From the NCBI RefSeq assembly GCF_003173775.1, contig NZ_CP029552.1, positions 2,179,001 through 2,243,000 of the forward strand: a stretch of 64,000 bases of DNA, written 5' to 3'. The position numbers and the translations under genes were made by a program. The stretch is from Methylobacterium sp. 17Sr1-1 (GTDB taxonomy: Bacteria; Pseudomonadota; Alphaproteobacteria; Rhizobiales; Beijerinckiaceae). Below the pieces are notes generated by a model, which was not told the DNA's origin, ran no database searches, and saw only the letters and a list, made by a program, of their open reading frames with translations. Below, in pieces: positions 21,750 to 30,556 of this stretch. Each line of letters begins with the position of its first letter. Position 1 is the stretch's first letter.

Positions 21750-23048
21750 GTGGGCAGGCGGTACTTGCGCAAGCGCGAGCTGCGCCAACGGCAGGTCCGG
21801 CGGACGAAGGGGATGCGCTGGCTCGCCGCGGCCGTCGCGCCCTGGGCCGTCGGCCTCGGCGTCCTGGTCTCCTTCACCGCCTCGGCCGGCTACGAATCCT
21901 CGCTCGGTTCGAGCGCGGTGGCGCGCCTCGTGCCGCGCATGACGCCGCCGCTGCCGGAGCGCGGGCTGATCACGCAAGTGTCCCTGTCGCAACTGAGCCT
22001 GTCGCGGATCAGCCTGACCGGCCCCCTGCTTGCCGGTTCCTCGCGTCTCGCCCTCGACGCCGAGCCGCTGCGCCCGGACCTGAAGGTCGACGCCCGCACC
22101 CGGCCGGAAGCCGAGCGCAGCCACAAGGGCGACGCCCTGGTGCCGGCCCGGGTCGGCGGTGCCGGCCGCGCCGCTCCCTTGAATACCGGCTGGCTCGGCA
22201 GCAGCGGCCCGAGCGTCGCCTCGACCTTCACCCCGGGCTCCGCGACCTGGAACCCGGAACTCGAGCCGCAGGAGGGCTTCGTGCCGTTCCCGGAGGCCGA
22301 TGGCGGCGAGGCGGGCGCCAGCTCGCCGGCGGCCGGCGCCTCGGCGCCGACCCGCGGTGCGGCCGCCGGCGGGCAGACCGTCGACAAGGCCCGAGAGGCC
22401 CGGGAGCGCGGGAGCCAGGGCGGCAGCACCCCGGCGGTGCCCCGCGCCGTCGCCCTGTCTTCGACGACGCCGGCCCCCGCCGACGCCACGCCGGTCGAGA
22501 TCGCCGCCGGCGGCCAGATCTCGCCCCGTCTCGACCGCGACGCGCGCGCCGCCGTCACGACCGCCGCCCGCATCGCCCCGGAGGCCCTGCCGAGCGAGGA
22601 CGCCAAGCGCCGCTACGCCGACCTGATCACCCCGGAGAACGCCGAGAAGGAGCAGCGCTGCCTGGCGGAAGCGGTCTATTTCGAGGCTCGCGGCGAGCCC
22701 GAGCAGGGCCAGGCCGCCGTGGCCCAGGTGGTGCTCAACCGCGCCAAGAGCGGCCTGTATCCGGCGAATATCTGCGGCGTGGTCTATCAGAACCGCCACC
22801 GCTACATGGGCTGCCAGTTCTCCTTCGCCTGCGAGGGCAAGTCGCTGCGCATCACCGACGACGCCTCGTGGCAGACCGCGACCCGCGTCGCCCAGTCGGT
22901 GGTCGAGGGCCGCACCTACCTCGCCGATGTCGGCGGGGCGACGCATTACCACGCCGACTACGTCAAGCCGCGCTGGTCGCGCCGCCTGCGCAAGATGGAC
23001 GTGATCGGCCGCCACATCTTCTATCAGCTGCGGCCGGGGCAGACGTGA
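21750..23048 (+). CDS. Cell wall hydrolase, SleB type, membrane-anchored
   Basis: A 432-residue protein with a basic N-terminus, one membrane helix (about residues 25-45, from MRWLAAAVAPWAVGLGVLVS), a long Pro/Ala/Gly-rich periplasmic linker, and a C-terminal Hydrolase_2 (SleB-like) domain. The domain is clear from the glutamate-bearing CLAEAVYFEARGEPEQGQAA, NRAKSGLYPANICGVVYQN, and the ending with THYHADYVKPRWSRRL. Such enzymes cleave peptidoglycan glycan strands. The GTG at 21750 is preferred because GAGG lies eight bases before it; a GTG ten codons earlier (21720) has no ribosome binding site. The following strong hairpin ends the transcript. Confidence 0.88.
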   Translation: MGRRYLRKRELRQRQVRRTKGMRWLAAAVAPWAVGLGVLVSFTASAGYESSLGSSAVARLVPRMTPPLPERGLITQVSLSQLSLSRISLTGPLLAGSSRLALDAEPLRPDLKVDARTRPEAERSHKGDALVPARVGGAGRAAPLNTGWLGSSGPSVASTFTPGSATWNPELEPQEGFVPFPEADGGEAGASSPAAGASAPTRGAAAGGQTVDKAREARERGSQGGSTPAVPRAVALSSTTPAPADATPVEIAAGGQISPRLDRDARAAVTTAARIAPEALPSEDAKRRYADLITPENAEKEQRCLAEAVYFEARGEPEQGQAAVAQVVLNRAKSGLYPANICGVVYQNRHRYMGCQFSFACEGKSLRITDDASWQTATRVAQSVVEGRTYLADVGGATHYHADYVKPRWSRRLRKMDVIGRHIFYQLRPGQT

Positions 23049-23081
23049 GCGTCTGATCGGCGGGCCCGACAGTCTTGACGG

Positions 23082-23138
23082 CCCTCCGGGTCGTTCCAGG
23101 TCCGCACAGCGGAGCCCGGAACGACCCGGAGGGTTTTT
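23082..23138 (+). terminator. Strong intrinsic terminator / family D palindrome (copy 1)
   Basis: A perfect 16-base stem (23082-23097 with 23118-23133; core CCCTCCGGGTCGTTCC) with a 20-base loop is followed by TTTTTACTTT. It lies 34 bases behind the SleB gene and should end its transcript. A near-identical hairpin is found at 59582-59635, so this terminator is a repeat family. Confidence 0.88.
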
Positions 23139-23261
23139 ACTTTATCAGTCGAGTCGAACAGGCTCTCATTTCGCGCAGATATGCGCTGATCTGCGGCCAG
23201 GACCCGACGCCTGCCTGATTTTCAAAGACATCATCGAGAGAAGGTTTTTATCCGACGTGCG

Positions 23262-23316
23262 ACCTCATCCTGAGGTGTCAGTCGATTTTCAATCGACTGA
23301 CACCTCAGGATGAGGT
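23262..23316 (+). repeat. Perfect 26-base inverted repeat, family C (copy 1)
   Basis: Two perfectly complementary 26-base arms (23262-23287 and 23291-23316) are separated by only TTC. The outer part CCTCATCCTGAGGTG is shared with the element at 36197-36311. The RNA or single strand would form a very stable hairpin. It stands in a long intergenic region and has no T-run. Confidence 0.88.
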
Positions 23317-23797
23317 TGTGGTCAGGACAAATCTTGTCGATCCGTCAACCGGGCTATCAGAGTCGGGTCGACCGACCCTGCTTAGCGCCCGCCGGCCCGG
23401 AACGAGGAAGCGACACGGACCAATCGTCTCCCGGGGGCATGGCCGGTCAGCCTCGTCACGTCCCGTCGCGACATGGGACGATGCCGTGTCGGCCGAGAGT
23501 CGTGCAGCAGTCGTGCGCGTCCCCGTGCCCAGCCCGAACCCGAGTCTATGGTTTACGCCGACACTATCGGCCGATGACAATTCGAGGGTTCCCGAGTCCC
23601 GCGCGCCGATCGACTCTCAGGCTTGCGCGAATCCCTCCGCATTTCGCCGAAATACGTAGTAAATCCCGAGGGCAATTTTACCCTCTTCGGGGTTTCGGCT
23701 TGCCTGAAGAGCATCCGAGCGGCTTCTCTCACGGGCAAGCGTGGCGCTGGCGAGCCCCGCGCCGACCCTTTCACCGCCCCCTCGAGGAAGCCTGACC
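23317..23797 (+). other. Long intergenic stretch without a recognised gene
   Basis: About 480 bases follow the family C palindrome. Several overlapping open frames exist in both directions, but none has the codon bias of the neighbours, a convincing start or a recognisable product. A small imperfect hairpin (about 23665-23692, cccgagggc against ccctcttcggg) lies about 105 bases before the next gene and may be in its leader. G+C is lower than in nearby genes. It may hold the promoter of the secreted-protein gene or a decayed gene; nothing more can be supported. Confidence 0.5.
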
Positions 23798-24403
23798 ATG
23801 ACCGCCCGGGTCACCCGTGCCACCACCCGCGCCACCGCCGCGACCGCCCTCGCGGCGGGCCTGCTCTTCGCCGCCCCGGCCGTCGCCGGCGGCTACGGCT
23901 GCACCACCGATTGCTACCGCCACGTCGCGACCCCGCCGGTCTACGGCACGGTGTCCGAGCAGGTGATGGTGCGCCCGCCGCGCACGGTGAGCCACGTCGT
24001 GCCGCCGGTCTACGACACCGTCTCCGAGCAGGTGCTGGTCGCGCCGGCCCGCCGGGTGTGGCAGACCTCCGTCGACGCCTACGGCCAGACCGTCGGCTGC
24101 TGGGTCACGATCCCGGCCCGCTACGCCACCCAGACCCGCCGCGTGCTGGTGCGCCCGGCCCAGGTGGTGCCGCAGGTGATCCCGCCGGCCTATGCCTCCT
24201 ACCAGCGCCGCGTCCTGGTCGAGCCCGGCCGCTCGGGCTGGGTGCCGGCCAATGGCGGCGGCTACGGCGCCGCTCCGGCCCCGGGCGGGATCGTCGGCGC
24301 GGGCCTCGGCCTCGCGGGGGCGGGCGTGGGGCTCGCCGGCGCGGCGGTCGGCGCCGGAACCGGCCTCGTCTTCGGCGGCGGCAGCATCTACGACGGCTAC
24401 TGA
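23798..24403 (+). CDS. Secreted protein with repeated PPVY-TVSEQV motifs
   Basis: A 201-residue protein of unknown function. Residues 1-30 are a signal peptide ([19 protein letters not shown]). The mature part has two copies of a short unit ([15 protein letters not shown] and [15 protein letters not shown]), further RRVLV repeats rich in Val, Tyr and Pro, two cysteines near the N-terminus and one in the middle, and a glycine/alanine-rich C-terminal tail (about residues 160-195) that could span or associate with a membrane. The start follows a strong ribosome binding site (gaggaag). I do not recognise a family with known function; similar repeat proteins appear in related bacteria's envelopes, from memory. 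Confidence 0.75.
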   Translation: MTARVTRATTRATAATALAAGLLFAAPAVAGGYGCTTDCYRHVATPPVYGTVSEQVMVRPPRTVSHVVPPVYDTVSEQVLVAPARRVWQTSVDAYGQTVGCWVTIPARYATQTRRVLVRPAQVVPQVIPPAYASYQRRVLVEPGRSGWVPANGGGYGAAPAPGGIVGAGLGLAGAGVGLAGAAVGAGTGLVFGGGSIYDGY

Positions 24404-24534
24404 ACCGGAATGCGGCCCGGGTTCGGCCCGGGCCGCCTCGCCAAGGCCCCCGGCCTTGCCCCGCGGCGCTCGCGCACCAGAACCCTGAGCACGGCGAACC
24501 CGGCTGGAGCGCCGCGCGATCAGGGAGGCGGAGC

Positions 24535-25524
24535 GTGGGCACCTTCAAGGCGGTGGTGATCGAGAAGGGCGAGGGCGGGCAACGCGTCGCGCTCAAGGAC
24601 GTCGACGAATCCGAGCTGATGGACGGCGACGTCACCGTCCGGGTCACCCATTCCACCCTCAACTACAAGGACGGGCTGGCGCTGACCGGCAAGGCTCCGG
24701 TGGTGCGGCGCTGGCCGATGATTCCCGGCATCGACTTCGCCGGCGTGGTCGAGACCTCCTCTCACCCGGACTGGAAGCCCGGCGACGCCGTGGTGCTCAA
24801 CGGCTGGGGCACCGGCGAGACCCATCTCGGCGCCTACGCGGAGAAATCGCGGGTCAAGGGCGACTGGCTGGTGGCGCTGCCGGCCAACCTCACGCCCGAG
24901 CAGGCGATGGCGGTCGGCACCGCCGGCTACACCGCGATGCTGGCCTTGCTGGCGCTCGAGCGCCACGGGCTCACCCCCGAATCCGGCCCGGCCCTGGTGA
25001 CGGGGGCGGCCGGCGGCGTCGGCTCGGTGGCGATCTCGCTCCTGGCGCGGGCCGGCTGGCACGTCATCGCCTCGACCGGACGGGCCGACGAGGAGGCCGG
25101 ATACCTGCGCGGCCTCGGCGCGGCCGAGATCATCGACCGGGCCGAGCTGAGCCAACCGGGCAAGCCCCTAGGGAAGGAGCGCTGGGCCGCCGCGATCGAC
25201 GCGGTCGGTTCGACGACGCTCGCCAACGCCCTCGCGATGACCAAGTACGGCGGCGCCGTCGCGGCCTGCGGGCTCGCCGGCGGCATGGACCTCCCGACCT
25301 CGGTGGCGCCGTTCATCCTGCGCGGGGTCGCGCTCTACGGCATCGAAAGCGTGATGGCGCCGATCTCCCTGCGCCGCGAGGCCTGGGCCCGGCTCGCCCG
25401 CGACCTCGACCCCGCCGCCCTGTCGGCGATGACCACCACCGTGCCGCTCGCCGAGGTGATCGCGCGCGGGCCCGAGATCCTCGCCGGGCGCACCCGGGGC
25501 CGCGTCGTCGTGACGATCGCTTAG
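24535..25524 (+). CDS. acuI: AcuI/YhdH-family NADPH-dependent acrylyl-CoA reductase-like oxidoreductase
   Basis: A 329-residue medium-chain dehydrogenase. The N-terminal part [11 protein letters not shown] and [13 protein letters not shown] and the central [20 protein letters not shown] are typical of the YhdH/AcuI group; the nucleotide-binding loop is [14 protein letters not shown]. No zinc ligands are present, as usual for this quinone-oxidoreductase subgroup. Members reduce acrylyl-CoA to propionyl-CoA with NADPH, which would fit with propionyl/methylmalonyl-CoA metabolism in this genome; the exact substrate is inferred. GTG start with a good Shine-Dalgarno (gggagg). Transcribed alone. Confidence 0.85.
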   Translation: MGTFKAVVIEKGEGGQRVALKDVDESELMDGDVTVRVTHSTLNYKDGLALTGKAPVVRRWPMIPGIDFAGVVETSSHPDWKPGDAVVLNGWGTGETHLGAYAEKSRVKGDWLVALPANLTPEQAMAVGTAGYTAMLALLALERHGLTPESGPALVTGAAGGVGSVAISLLARAGWHVIASTGRADEEAGYLRGLGAAEIIDRAELSQPGKPLGKERWAAAIDAVGSTTLANALAMTKYGGAVAACGLAGGMDLPTSVAPFILRGVALYGIESVMAPISLRREAWARLARDLDPAALSAMTTTVPLAEVIARGPEILAGRTRGRVVVTIA

Positions 25525-25546
25525 GCGCGGTCCCTCGGGCTCGGAG

Positions 25547-25750
25547 TCAGGCGGTGGCGGGCCGGTCGCCCGCGCGGGCCTGCTCGCGCAGGCGGCTCAC
25601 CTGGGCCCGCGCCCGGGCCGCCGCGGCCTTGCGGGCGTAGTGATTGCGCGTGAAGCCGAAGCGGGCGGAGGCCGCGAGGCTCTCCAGCCGCTCGGCCTCG
25701 CACTCCCACCAGACGACGAGCTCGGCATCGAGGGTCGGATGGCTGGCCAT
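25547..25750 (-). CDS. Small hypothetical protein
   Basis: A 67-residue protein, highly charged, alpha-helical in appearance and rich in Ala and Arg (starts [20 protein letters not shown], ends with repeated Ala/Arg heptads). A ggag sequence lies nine bases before the ATG. It overlaps no other good gene, has coding-like third-position GC, and is convergent with the acuI-like gene. I do not recognise a family. Confidence 0.6.
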   Translation of the reverse strand: MASHPTLDAELVVWWECEAERLESLAASARFGFTRNHYARKAAAARARAQVSRLREQARAGDRPATA

Positions 25751-25840
25751 GACGAGAGACTCCGCGACATTCGGGACCGGTGCCGCCTCAGATGGGGCGG
25801 CCCGGCCCGTGATGCCAAGATCTATCTCGCCGACAGTTCG

Positions 25841-26137
25841 TCAGGTGCGGATCACCTCGTAGAGGCCAGGATGGTGCGGGAAGCGCCCCATCTCCGGCCC
25901 GACCAGAGCCCGGAAGGCGGGGTCGGCGGTCGCTGTCCGGAACGCCTCCGTCGAGTGCCAGGTCGCCACGTTGACCAGCAGGAAGCGGGCGCCCGGCGCG
26001 ACGGCGCGGTGCAGCCGAGTCTCGACGAAGCCGGGCTGGCGGCGCAGATGGTCGGCCGCGCGCTCCCAGTAGGCGATCGCCGCCGCCTCGTCCTCGGGCG
26101 CGACCTCGAAGGAATTGATCAGCACGACGTCGCTCAT
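25841..26137 (-). CDS. Antibiotic biosynthesis monooxygenase (ABM) domain protein
   Basis: A 98-residue single-domain protein of the dimeric ABM ferredoxin-like fold. Typical features are the start [21 protein letters not shown], the middle [15 protein letters not shown], and the [16 protein letters not shown] segment. ABM proteins act as cofactor-free monooxygenases or heme-degrading enzymes; this one has no residues that decide between them. It starts four bases behind the marR-type gene, with a ribosome binding site inside that gene, so the two form an operon and the regulator probably controls it. Confidence 0.85.
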   Translation of the reverse strand: MSDVVLINSFEVAPEDEAAAIAYWERAADHLRRQPGFVETRLHRAVAPGARFLLVNVATWHSTEAFRTATADPAFRALVGPEMGRFPHHPGLYEVIRT

Positions 26138-26140
26138 GAC

Positions 26141-26602
26141 TCAAGCCTCCGCGGCGCCGCGCTCCTCGTCCCGCTCCAGCGCGGCGCGCAGGCGCCGGAG
26201 CAGGGTCGTGGCATCCCGGAGGGAGGGGGACTCGCAACCCTCCGTCACGCGGGCGGCCCAGGCGGCTTGGCGCTCCTGCGCCGCCGCATAGGCGCGCTGG
26301 CCGGCCTCGGTCAGCACCACCAGGGCGGCCCGCCGGTGATCCGGATTGGGCGCGAGCGCCACGAACCCGTCCGCCGCCAGCTCGGCCACCAGGCGGCGCA
26401 CCGCCTGCCGGGTCAGCCCCATCGCCCGCGCCGCGCCCGCCACGGTCAGCGGCCGTCCCGCCAGGGCGACGGCGCCGAGCACCTGCCAGCGGGCGCTGGT
26501 GAGGCCGAGGTCGCGGGTCAGCGCGTCGCCGGCGGCGAGCAGGGCGCCGTTGAGACGAAACACCTCCAGAATCAGCGCGGTGGCGGCCTCGACCCGGGAC
26601 AC
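26141..26602 (-). CDS. MarR-family transcriptional regulator
   Basis: A 153-residue winged helix regulator. The DNA-binding region is seen in [40 protein letters not shown] (recognition helix) and the wing [17 protein letters not shown]. The frame is open up to a TTG at 26644, but the GTG at 26602 follows gggaggt and was preferred. It heads an operon with the ABM gene and is divergent from queA. A dyad 38 bases before its start (26640-26653) is a likely operator for autoregulation. Confidence 0.88.
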   Translation of the reverse strand: MSRVEAATALILEVFRLNGALLAAGDALTRDLGLTSARWQVLGAVALAGRPLTVAGAARAMGLTRQAVRRLVAELAADGFVALAPNPDHRRAALVVLTEAGQRAYAAAQERQAAWAARVTEGCESPSLRDATTLLRRLRAALERDEERGAAEA

Positions 26603-26639
26603 GGGACCTCCCTTCGTTTCGACAAGACGATGCCCAATC

Positions 26640-26653
26640 GACAATATGTTGTC
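26640..26653. promoter_or_regulatory. Dyad operator between the marR-type gene and queA
   Basis: GACAATATGTTGTC is an inverted repeat (GACAA and TTGTC around TATG); with flanking AT bases the symmetry extends to about 20 bases. It lies just upstream of the regulator's start and overlaps a TTGACA-like box on the minus strand. Size and AT-rich centre fit a MarR-family operator. Confidence 0.55.
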
Positions 26654-26713
26654 AATCTATGGGAATGCGTCCGCCCCATTGATCCGGCGGCGGAATCCTG
26701 GCTGAAGGGCCGG

Positions 26714-27802
26714 ATGCGCGTGGACCTGTTCGATTTCGACCTGCCGGAGGACCGCATCGCCCTCCGGCCCGCGGTGCCGCGGGACGGCGCCCGCCTGATG
26801 CTGCTGCACCCCGGCACACCTCCGGAGGACCGGGTGGTGCGCGACCTGCCGGGCCTGCTGCGGCCCGGGGACGTCCTGGTGTTCAACGACACGCGGGTGA
26901 TCCCGGCGCGCCTGCGCGGCCTGCGCCACCGGCCGGACGGTCCCGATGTCCGCCTCGAGGCGATGCTCCACCTGCGGGAGGCGCCGGATCGCTGGCGCGC
27001 CTTCGCGCGGCCGGCCAAGCGCCTGCGGGTCGGCGACCGGGTCAGCTTCGGCGGCGCCGGAGAGGGCGAGACCTGTGCGCTCACCCGCCTCGACGCCACC
27101 ATCGTGGAGCGCGGGGAGGGCGGCGAGACCACCTTCGCCTTCGACCTCGCCGGGCCGGCCCTCGACGAGGCGGTGGCGGCCCTCGGCGAATTGCCGCTGC
27201 CCCCCTACATCGCCGCCAAGCGCCCGACCGACGCGCAGGACGCCGCCGACTACCAGACCGTCTACGCCCGCGAGCCCGGGGCGGTGGCGGCCCCCACCGC
27301 CGGCCTGCACTTCACGCCCGAACTGCTCGACGCCTGCGCGGCCGCCGGCCTGGCGCAGGCGCGGGTGACGCTGCATGTCGGCGCCGGCACCTTCCTTCCG
27401 GTCAAGACCGACGACACCGACGAGCACCGGATGCACGCCGAGATCGGCGAGATCACGCGGGAGGCCGCCGAGGCGCTGAACCGCGCCCGCGCCGCGGGCG
27501 GGCGGATCGTCGCGGTCGGCACCACGGCGCTCCGGCTCCTCGAGAGCGCCGCCGAACCCGACGGCACGATCCGGCCCTGGACCGGCGCCACCGACATCTT
27601 CATCACGCCGGGCTACCGCTTCCGCGCGGTCGACGTGCTGATGACCAACTTCCACCTGCCGCGCTCGACCCTGTTCATGCTCGTCTCGGCCTTCGCCGGG
27701 CTCGAGCCGATGCGGGCGGCCTACGCCGCCGCGATCGCGCGCGGCTACCGGTTCTATTCCTACGGCGATAGCAGCCTGCTCTTCCGGGCGGAGACGCGAT
27801 GA
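26714..27802 (+). CDS. queA: S-adenosylmethionine:tRNA ribosyltransferase-isomerase
   Basis: A 362-residue enzyme that transfers and isomerises the ribose of S-adenosylmethionine onto 7-aminomethyl-7-deazaguanine in tRNA, giving epoxyqueuosine. Seen: [20 protein letters not shown] at the start, [13 protein letters not shown], the [20 protein letters not shown] block, and the end [19 protein letters not shown]. The start chosen agrees with the family N-terminus although the frame is open further upstream. It overlaps tgt by four bases (ATGA), so both queuosine genes are coupled. Confidence 0.95.
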   Translation: MRVDLFDFDLPEDRIALRPAVPRDGARLMLLHPGTPPEDRVVRDLPGLLRPGDVLVFNDTRVIPARLRGLRHRPDGPDVRLEAMLHLREAPDRWRAFARPAKRLRVGDRVSFGGAGEGETCALTRLDATIVERGEGGETTFAFDLAGPALDEAVAALGELPLPPYIAAKRPTDAQDAADYQTVYAREPGAVAAPTAGLHFTPELLDACAAAGLAQARVTLHVGAGTFLPVKTDDTDEHRMHAEIGEITREAAEALNRARAAGGRIVAVGTTALRLLESAAEPDGTIRPWTGATDIFITPGYRFRAVDVLMTNFHLPRSTLFMLVSAFAGLEPMRAAYAAAIARGYRFYSYGDSSLLFRAETR

Positions 27803-28932
27803 CCGACCAGTTCAGCTTCACCGTCGCGGCGACCGACGGCCCCGCCCGCACCGGCGAGATCCGGATGCCGCGGGGCGTGATCCGCACCCCGGCCTTCATG
27901 CCGGTGGGCACCGCCGGCACCGTCAAGGCGATGTATCCCGAGCAGGTCAAGGCGCTCGGCGCCGACGTGGTGCTCGGCAACACCTACCACCTGATGCTGC
28001 GCCCCGGCGCGGAGCGGGTGGCGCGCCTCGGCGGCTTGCACGCGATGATGCAGTGGCCCTACCCGATCCTGACCGATTCCGGCGGCTTCCAGGTCATGTC
28101 GCTGGCCGGTCTCCGCAAGCTCGACGAGACCGGGGTGCGGTTCCAGTCGCATCTCGACGGCTCGACCCACCTGCTCAGCCCCGAACGCTCGATCGAGATC
28201 CAGGGCCTGCTCGGCTCCGACATCCAGATGCAGCTCGACGAGTGCGTGCGCCTGCCCGCGCCCGAAGCGGCGATCGAGAGCGCGATGCGCCTCTCCCTGC
28301 GCTGGGCCGAGCGCTGCCGCATCGCCTTCGGCGACCAGCCCGGCAAGGCGATGTTCGGCATCGTGCAGGGCGGCGATAGTCCGGCGCTGCGGGTCGAGAG
28401 CGCGCAGGCGCTGGTCGATCTCGACCTCAAGGGCTACGCGATCGGCGGCCTCGCGGTCGGCGAGCCGCAGGCGACGATGCTGGCGATGATCGAGACCGTC
28501 GAGCCGCACCTCCCGACCGAAAAGCCCCGCTACCTGATGGGCGTCGGCACGCCGGACGACATCGTCAAGGCGGTGAGCCGCGGCATCGACATGTTCGATT
28601 GCGTGATGCCGACCCGGGCCGGCCGCCACGGCATGGTCTATACCCGCCACGGCCGCCTCAACCTGCGCAACGCGCGCTTCGCCGAGGACAATGCACCCCT
28701 CGACCCGGAATCGACCTGCCCGGCGGCGAACCTCTACAGCAAGGCCTACCTGCACCACCTCGTCCGCGCCGGCGAGATCTTAGGCATGATGCTGCTGACC
28801 TGGAACAACCTGTCCTACTACCAGGACCTGATGGCGGGCCTGCGCCGGGCCATCGCGGCCGGGCGGCTCCACGACTTCATCGGCGAGACCCGCGAGGGCT
28901 GGGAGAAGGCGGAGCGCGACCGGGCGGCGTGA
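27799..28932 (+). CDS. tgt: tRNA-guanine transglycosylase (degenerate zinc site)
   Basis: A 377-residue TIM-barrel enzyme that swaps guanine-34 for preQ1 in tRNAs with GUN anticodons. Catalytic regions are intact: [19 protein letters not shown] with the general-base aspartate, FGIVQGGD, and [14 protein letters not shown] with the nucleophile region. Odd point: the zinc-binding loop reads [18 protein letters not shown], where the family normally has three cysteines; only one cysteine and the histidine remain. The enzyme may bind no zinc, or bind it differently. It directly follows queA and faces the next gene with only seven bases between the stops. Confidence 0.94.
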   Translation: MTDQFSFTVAATDGPARTGEIRMPRGVIRTPAFMPVGTAGTVKAMYPEQVKALGADVVLGNTYHLMLRPGAERVARLGGLHAMMQWPYPILTDSGGFQVMSLAGLRKLDETGVRFQSHLDGSTHLLSPERSIEIQGLLGSDIQMQLDECVRLPAPEAAIESAMRLSLRWAERCRIAFGDQPGKAMFGIVQGGDSPALRVESAQALVDLDLKGYAIGGLAVGEPQATMLAMIETVEPHLPTEKPRYLMGVGTPDDIVKAVSRGIDMFDCVMPTRAGRHGMVYTRHGRLNLRNARFAEDNAPLDPESTCPAANLYSKAYLHHLVRAGEILGMMLLTWNNLSYYQDLMAGLRRAIAAGRLHDFIGETREGWEKAERDRAA

Positions 28933-28939
28933 ACACTCC

Positions 28940-30121
28940 TCACGGCGCCGCCGCCAGCGGCGCGGCGAGCACCCGGTAGAACCCGTCCGGGTCGTCGCGC
29001 CGCTCCTCGACCGCGCGACGCAGGGCCGAGACGATCCGGCCGGCGACCGGCAGGCGGTAATGCAGGGCGTCCCAGTAATTGGTGTCGTCCCGCGTCACGC
29101 CCGACGGAATGCGGAAATCGACCGCGAGCGCGCCGTGCCGGCGGGCGATCTCCGCCACCCGCGCCTTGCAGACCGCCTCCCGGGCGGCCGCCGCGCTGCC
29201 GGGCTCCGGCTGCGCCGCCACGTTGACCGGCATGAAGGCGACGATCTTGCGCGCCTGCGCCGGTGCGAGGCCGAGGAGCTCGTCGAGCCAGGGGAGGGCG
29301 GGCGTGGCCGGATCCGCCTCGGCCTGCGCTTCTTTGCCAAGTGCTCCTTGGCCAGGTGCTCCTTGGCCAGGTGCTCCTTGGCCAGGTGCTCCTTGGCCAG
29401 GTGCTCCTTGGCCAGGTGCTCCTTGGGCGGACATGCCTGGGACCGGCGCGACGCCGTGGATATGCGCCGCGGCGCGGGCGGCGTCGTAGCGCGATTCCGG
29501 CGGGGTGAAGACCTCGTAGCCGTCGCCGCGGATGCGGGCCGGCATGCGCCCGAGGCGATGGAGCAGCGCCCGTCCGGCGATCTCGACGCTCTGCTGGTTC
29601 CACTGGTGAAACAGGGCGGTCCAGGTCAGGGGCTCGCGATAGAGCCAGGGCGGGAAAGCCCGGAAGGTCAGGCGCTTCCGGTCCGCATCCGCCTCGCACC
29701 ACGGCGCGTCGAGGCCGAACAGCACCGCCGTCGCGGGCGTCCGCGCCAGGAACAGCCGGGCGAGCTGCACCTGCTCCCAGGGCGTCGCGGCGTTCATCGC
29801 GAGGTTGGCGAAGTGCCCGCCGAGGGCCCGGTCGAGCCCGCGCGGATCGAGGAGGCGGGCGGTCGAGGTGCCGAACACCGCCGCATCGTACACCCCGCTC
29901 CGCACCACCTGCGGGTACATGAAGCGCTGGTTGAGATCCATGATCGGCCCCGGCGCCCGCCCGGGCCCGGCGCGCAGGCCGTAGGGGTCGAGGGCGGCCA
30001 CGAAGGCGAGCACGAGGAGCCCGGCCAGCCCGGCCGCGCCGAGGAGAAGGCCCGTGAAAAGCCGCCAGCGCGCGGCGGGGTCGGCGTGGGAGGCGGTGTC
30101 GGGCGGCATCGATGCGGGCAT
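28940..30121 (-). CDS. Membrane-anchored SGNH-like protein with GAPGQ repeats
   Basis: A 393-residue protein of unknown function. One membrane helix near residues 20-42 (LFTGLLLGAAGLAGLLVLAF) anchors a large presumably periplasmic domain. Motifs resemble SGNH-type esterases or acetyltransferases: AVFGTSTARLLDP near residue 85, NLAMNAATPWEQ, FGLDAPWCEAD, and near the end NYWDALHYRLP with Asp and His. Between the halves lies a run of five perfect GAPGQ pentapeptides plus one variant, encoded by a 15-base tandem repeat (29341-29430). The start at 30121 fits the helix position. It is convergent with tgt. Confidence 0.7.
   Translation of the reverse strand: MPASMPPDTASHADPAARWRLFTGLLLGAAGLAGLLVLAFVAALDPYGLRAGPGRAPGPIMDLNQRFMYPQVVRSGVYDAAVFGTSTARLLDPRGLDRALGGHFANLAMNAATPWEQVQLARLFLARTPATAVLFGLDAPWCEADADRKRLTFRAFPPWLYREPLTWTALFHQWNQQSVEIAGRALLHRLGRMPARIRGDGYEVFTPPESRYDAARAAAHIHGVAPVPGMSAQGAPGQGAPGQGAPGQGAPGQGAPGQGALGKEAQAEADPATPALPWLDELLGLAPAQARKIVAFMPVNVAAQPEPGSAAAAREAVCKARVAEIARRHGALAVDFRIPSGVTRDDTNYWDALHYRLPVAGRIVSALRRAVEERRDDPDGFYRVLAAPLAAAP
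29341..29430 (-). repeat. 15-base tandem repeat (minisatellite) inside a coding region
   Basis: The unit gtgctccttggccag is repeated five times without error from 29341 to 29415; a sixth copy (29416-29430) differs near its end, and degenerate traces precede the array. The unit is a multiple of three, so change in copy number would keep the frame and alter only the number of GAPGQ units in the protein. Confidence 0.95.
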
Positions 30122-30237
30122 GTGTGGGCGGCCGTGGTCTCCCGGTTGACCCGGCCGCGTCAACCCCCTATGTCCGCCTCTGCTCCGAACAGGATCTGGG
30201 CCGGCCCGCCAGCGCCGCGCCGCCATCCCTGGAGCGC

Positions 30238-30313
30238 GGGCGCGTAGCTCAGCTGGTAGAGCAACGGACTTTTAATCTGTAGGTCCTGGGTTCGAGTCCC
30301 AGCGCGCTCACCA
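30238..30313 (+). tRNA. tRNA-Lys (anticodon UUU)
   Basis: A complete 76-base tRNA with encoded CCA. The acceptor stem GGGCGCG pairs with CGCGCTC (one G-U). The D arm GCTC/GAGC, the anticodon arm with CTTTTAA (anticodon TTT), and the T arm CTGGG-TTCGAGT-CCCAG are all intact. It is the only tRNA in the window. Confidence 0.97.
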
Positions 30314-30556
30314 CTTTCATCTGTCTTAGGCAACAGCTTGGGCGATTGAAGGATTGCGGCCGTCTGGCCTGTGTGTCCAAAATCGCCAGCCTTGTGTCCA
30401 AATTTACCTTCCCGGCTCTGCACTGTCGCCTTGGACGTGCATCGGTACGTGACGGATCGCGTGCGCGGATCTTCCATCGTGGACATCGGCACCCTGTTCG
30501 TTGACGGGCGTGACCGCCTGTGCGAGGAGCCGTTGCCCAGTTTGTCTGGAGGGGCA
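30314..30556 (+). other. Region behind tRNA-Lys with a 10-base direct repeat
   Basis: The 243 bases between the tRNA and the next gene have lower G+C. They contain TGTGTCCAAA twice (30372-30381 and 30393-30402), 21 bases apart. No integrase gene is present. A tRNA 3' flank with such sequence could be an old integration site, but no duplicate of the tRNA 3' end was found in the window. Confidence 0.35.

Noticed and set aside
23310-23795. Several open frames in the long gap before the secreted-protein gene
   Set aside because: They overlap each other on both strands, lack good starts and show no recognisable product or coding bias.
29341-29430. Possible CRISPR array
   Set aside because: The 15-base units are directly adjacent without spacers and lie in frame inside a gene, so this is a tandem repeat.
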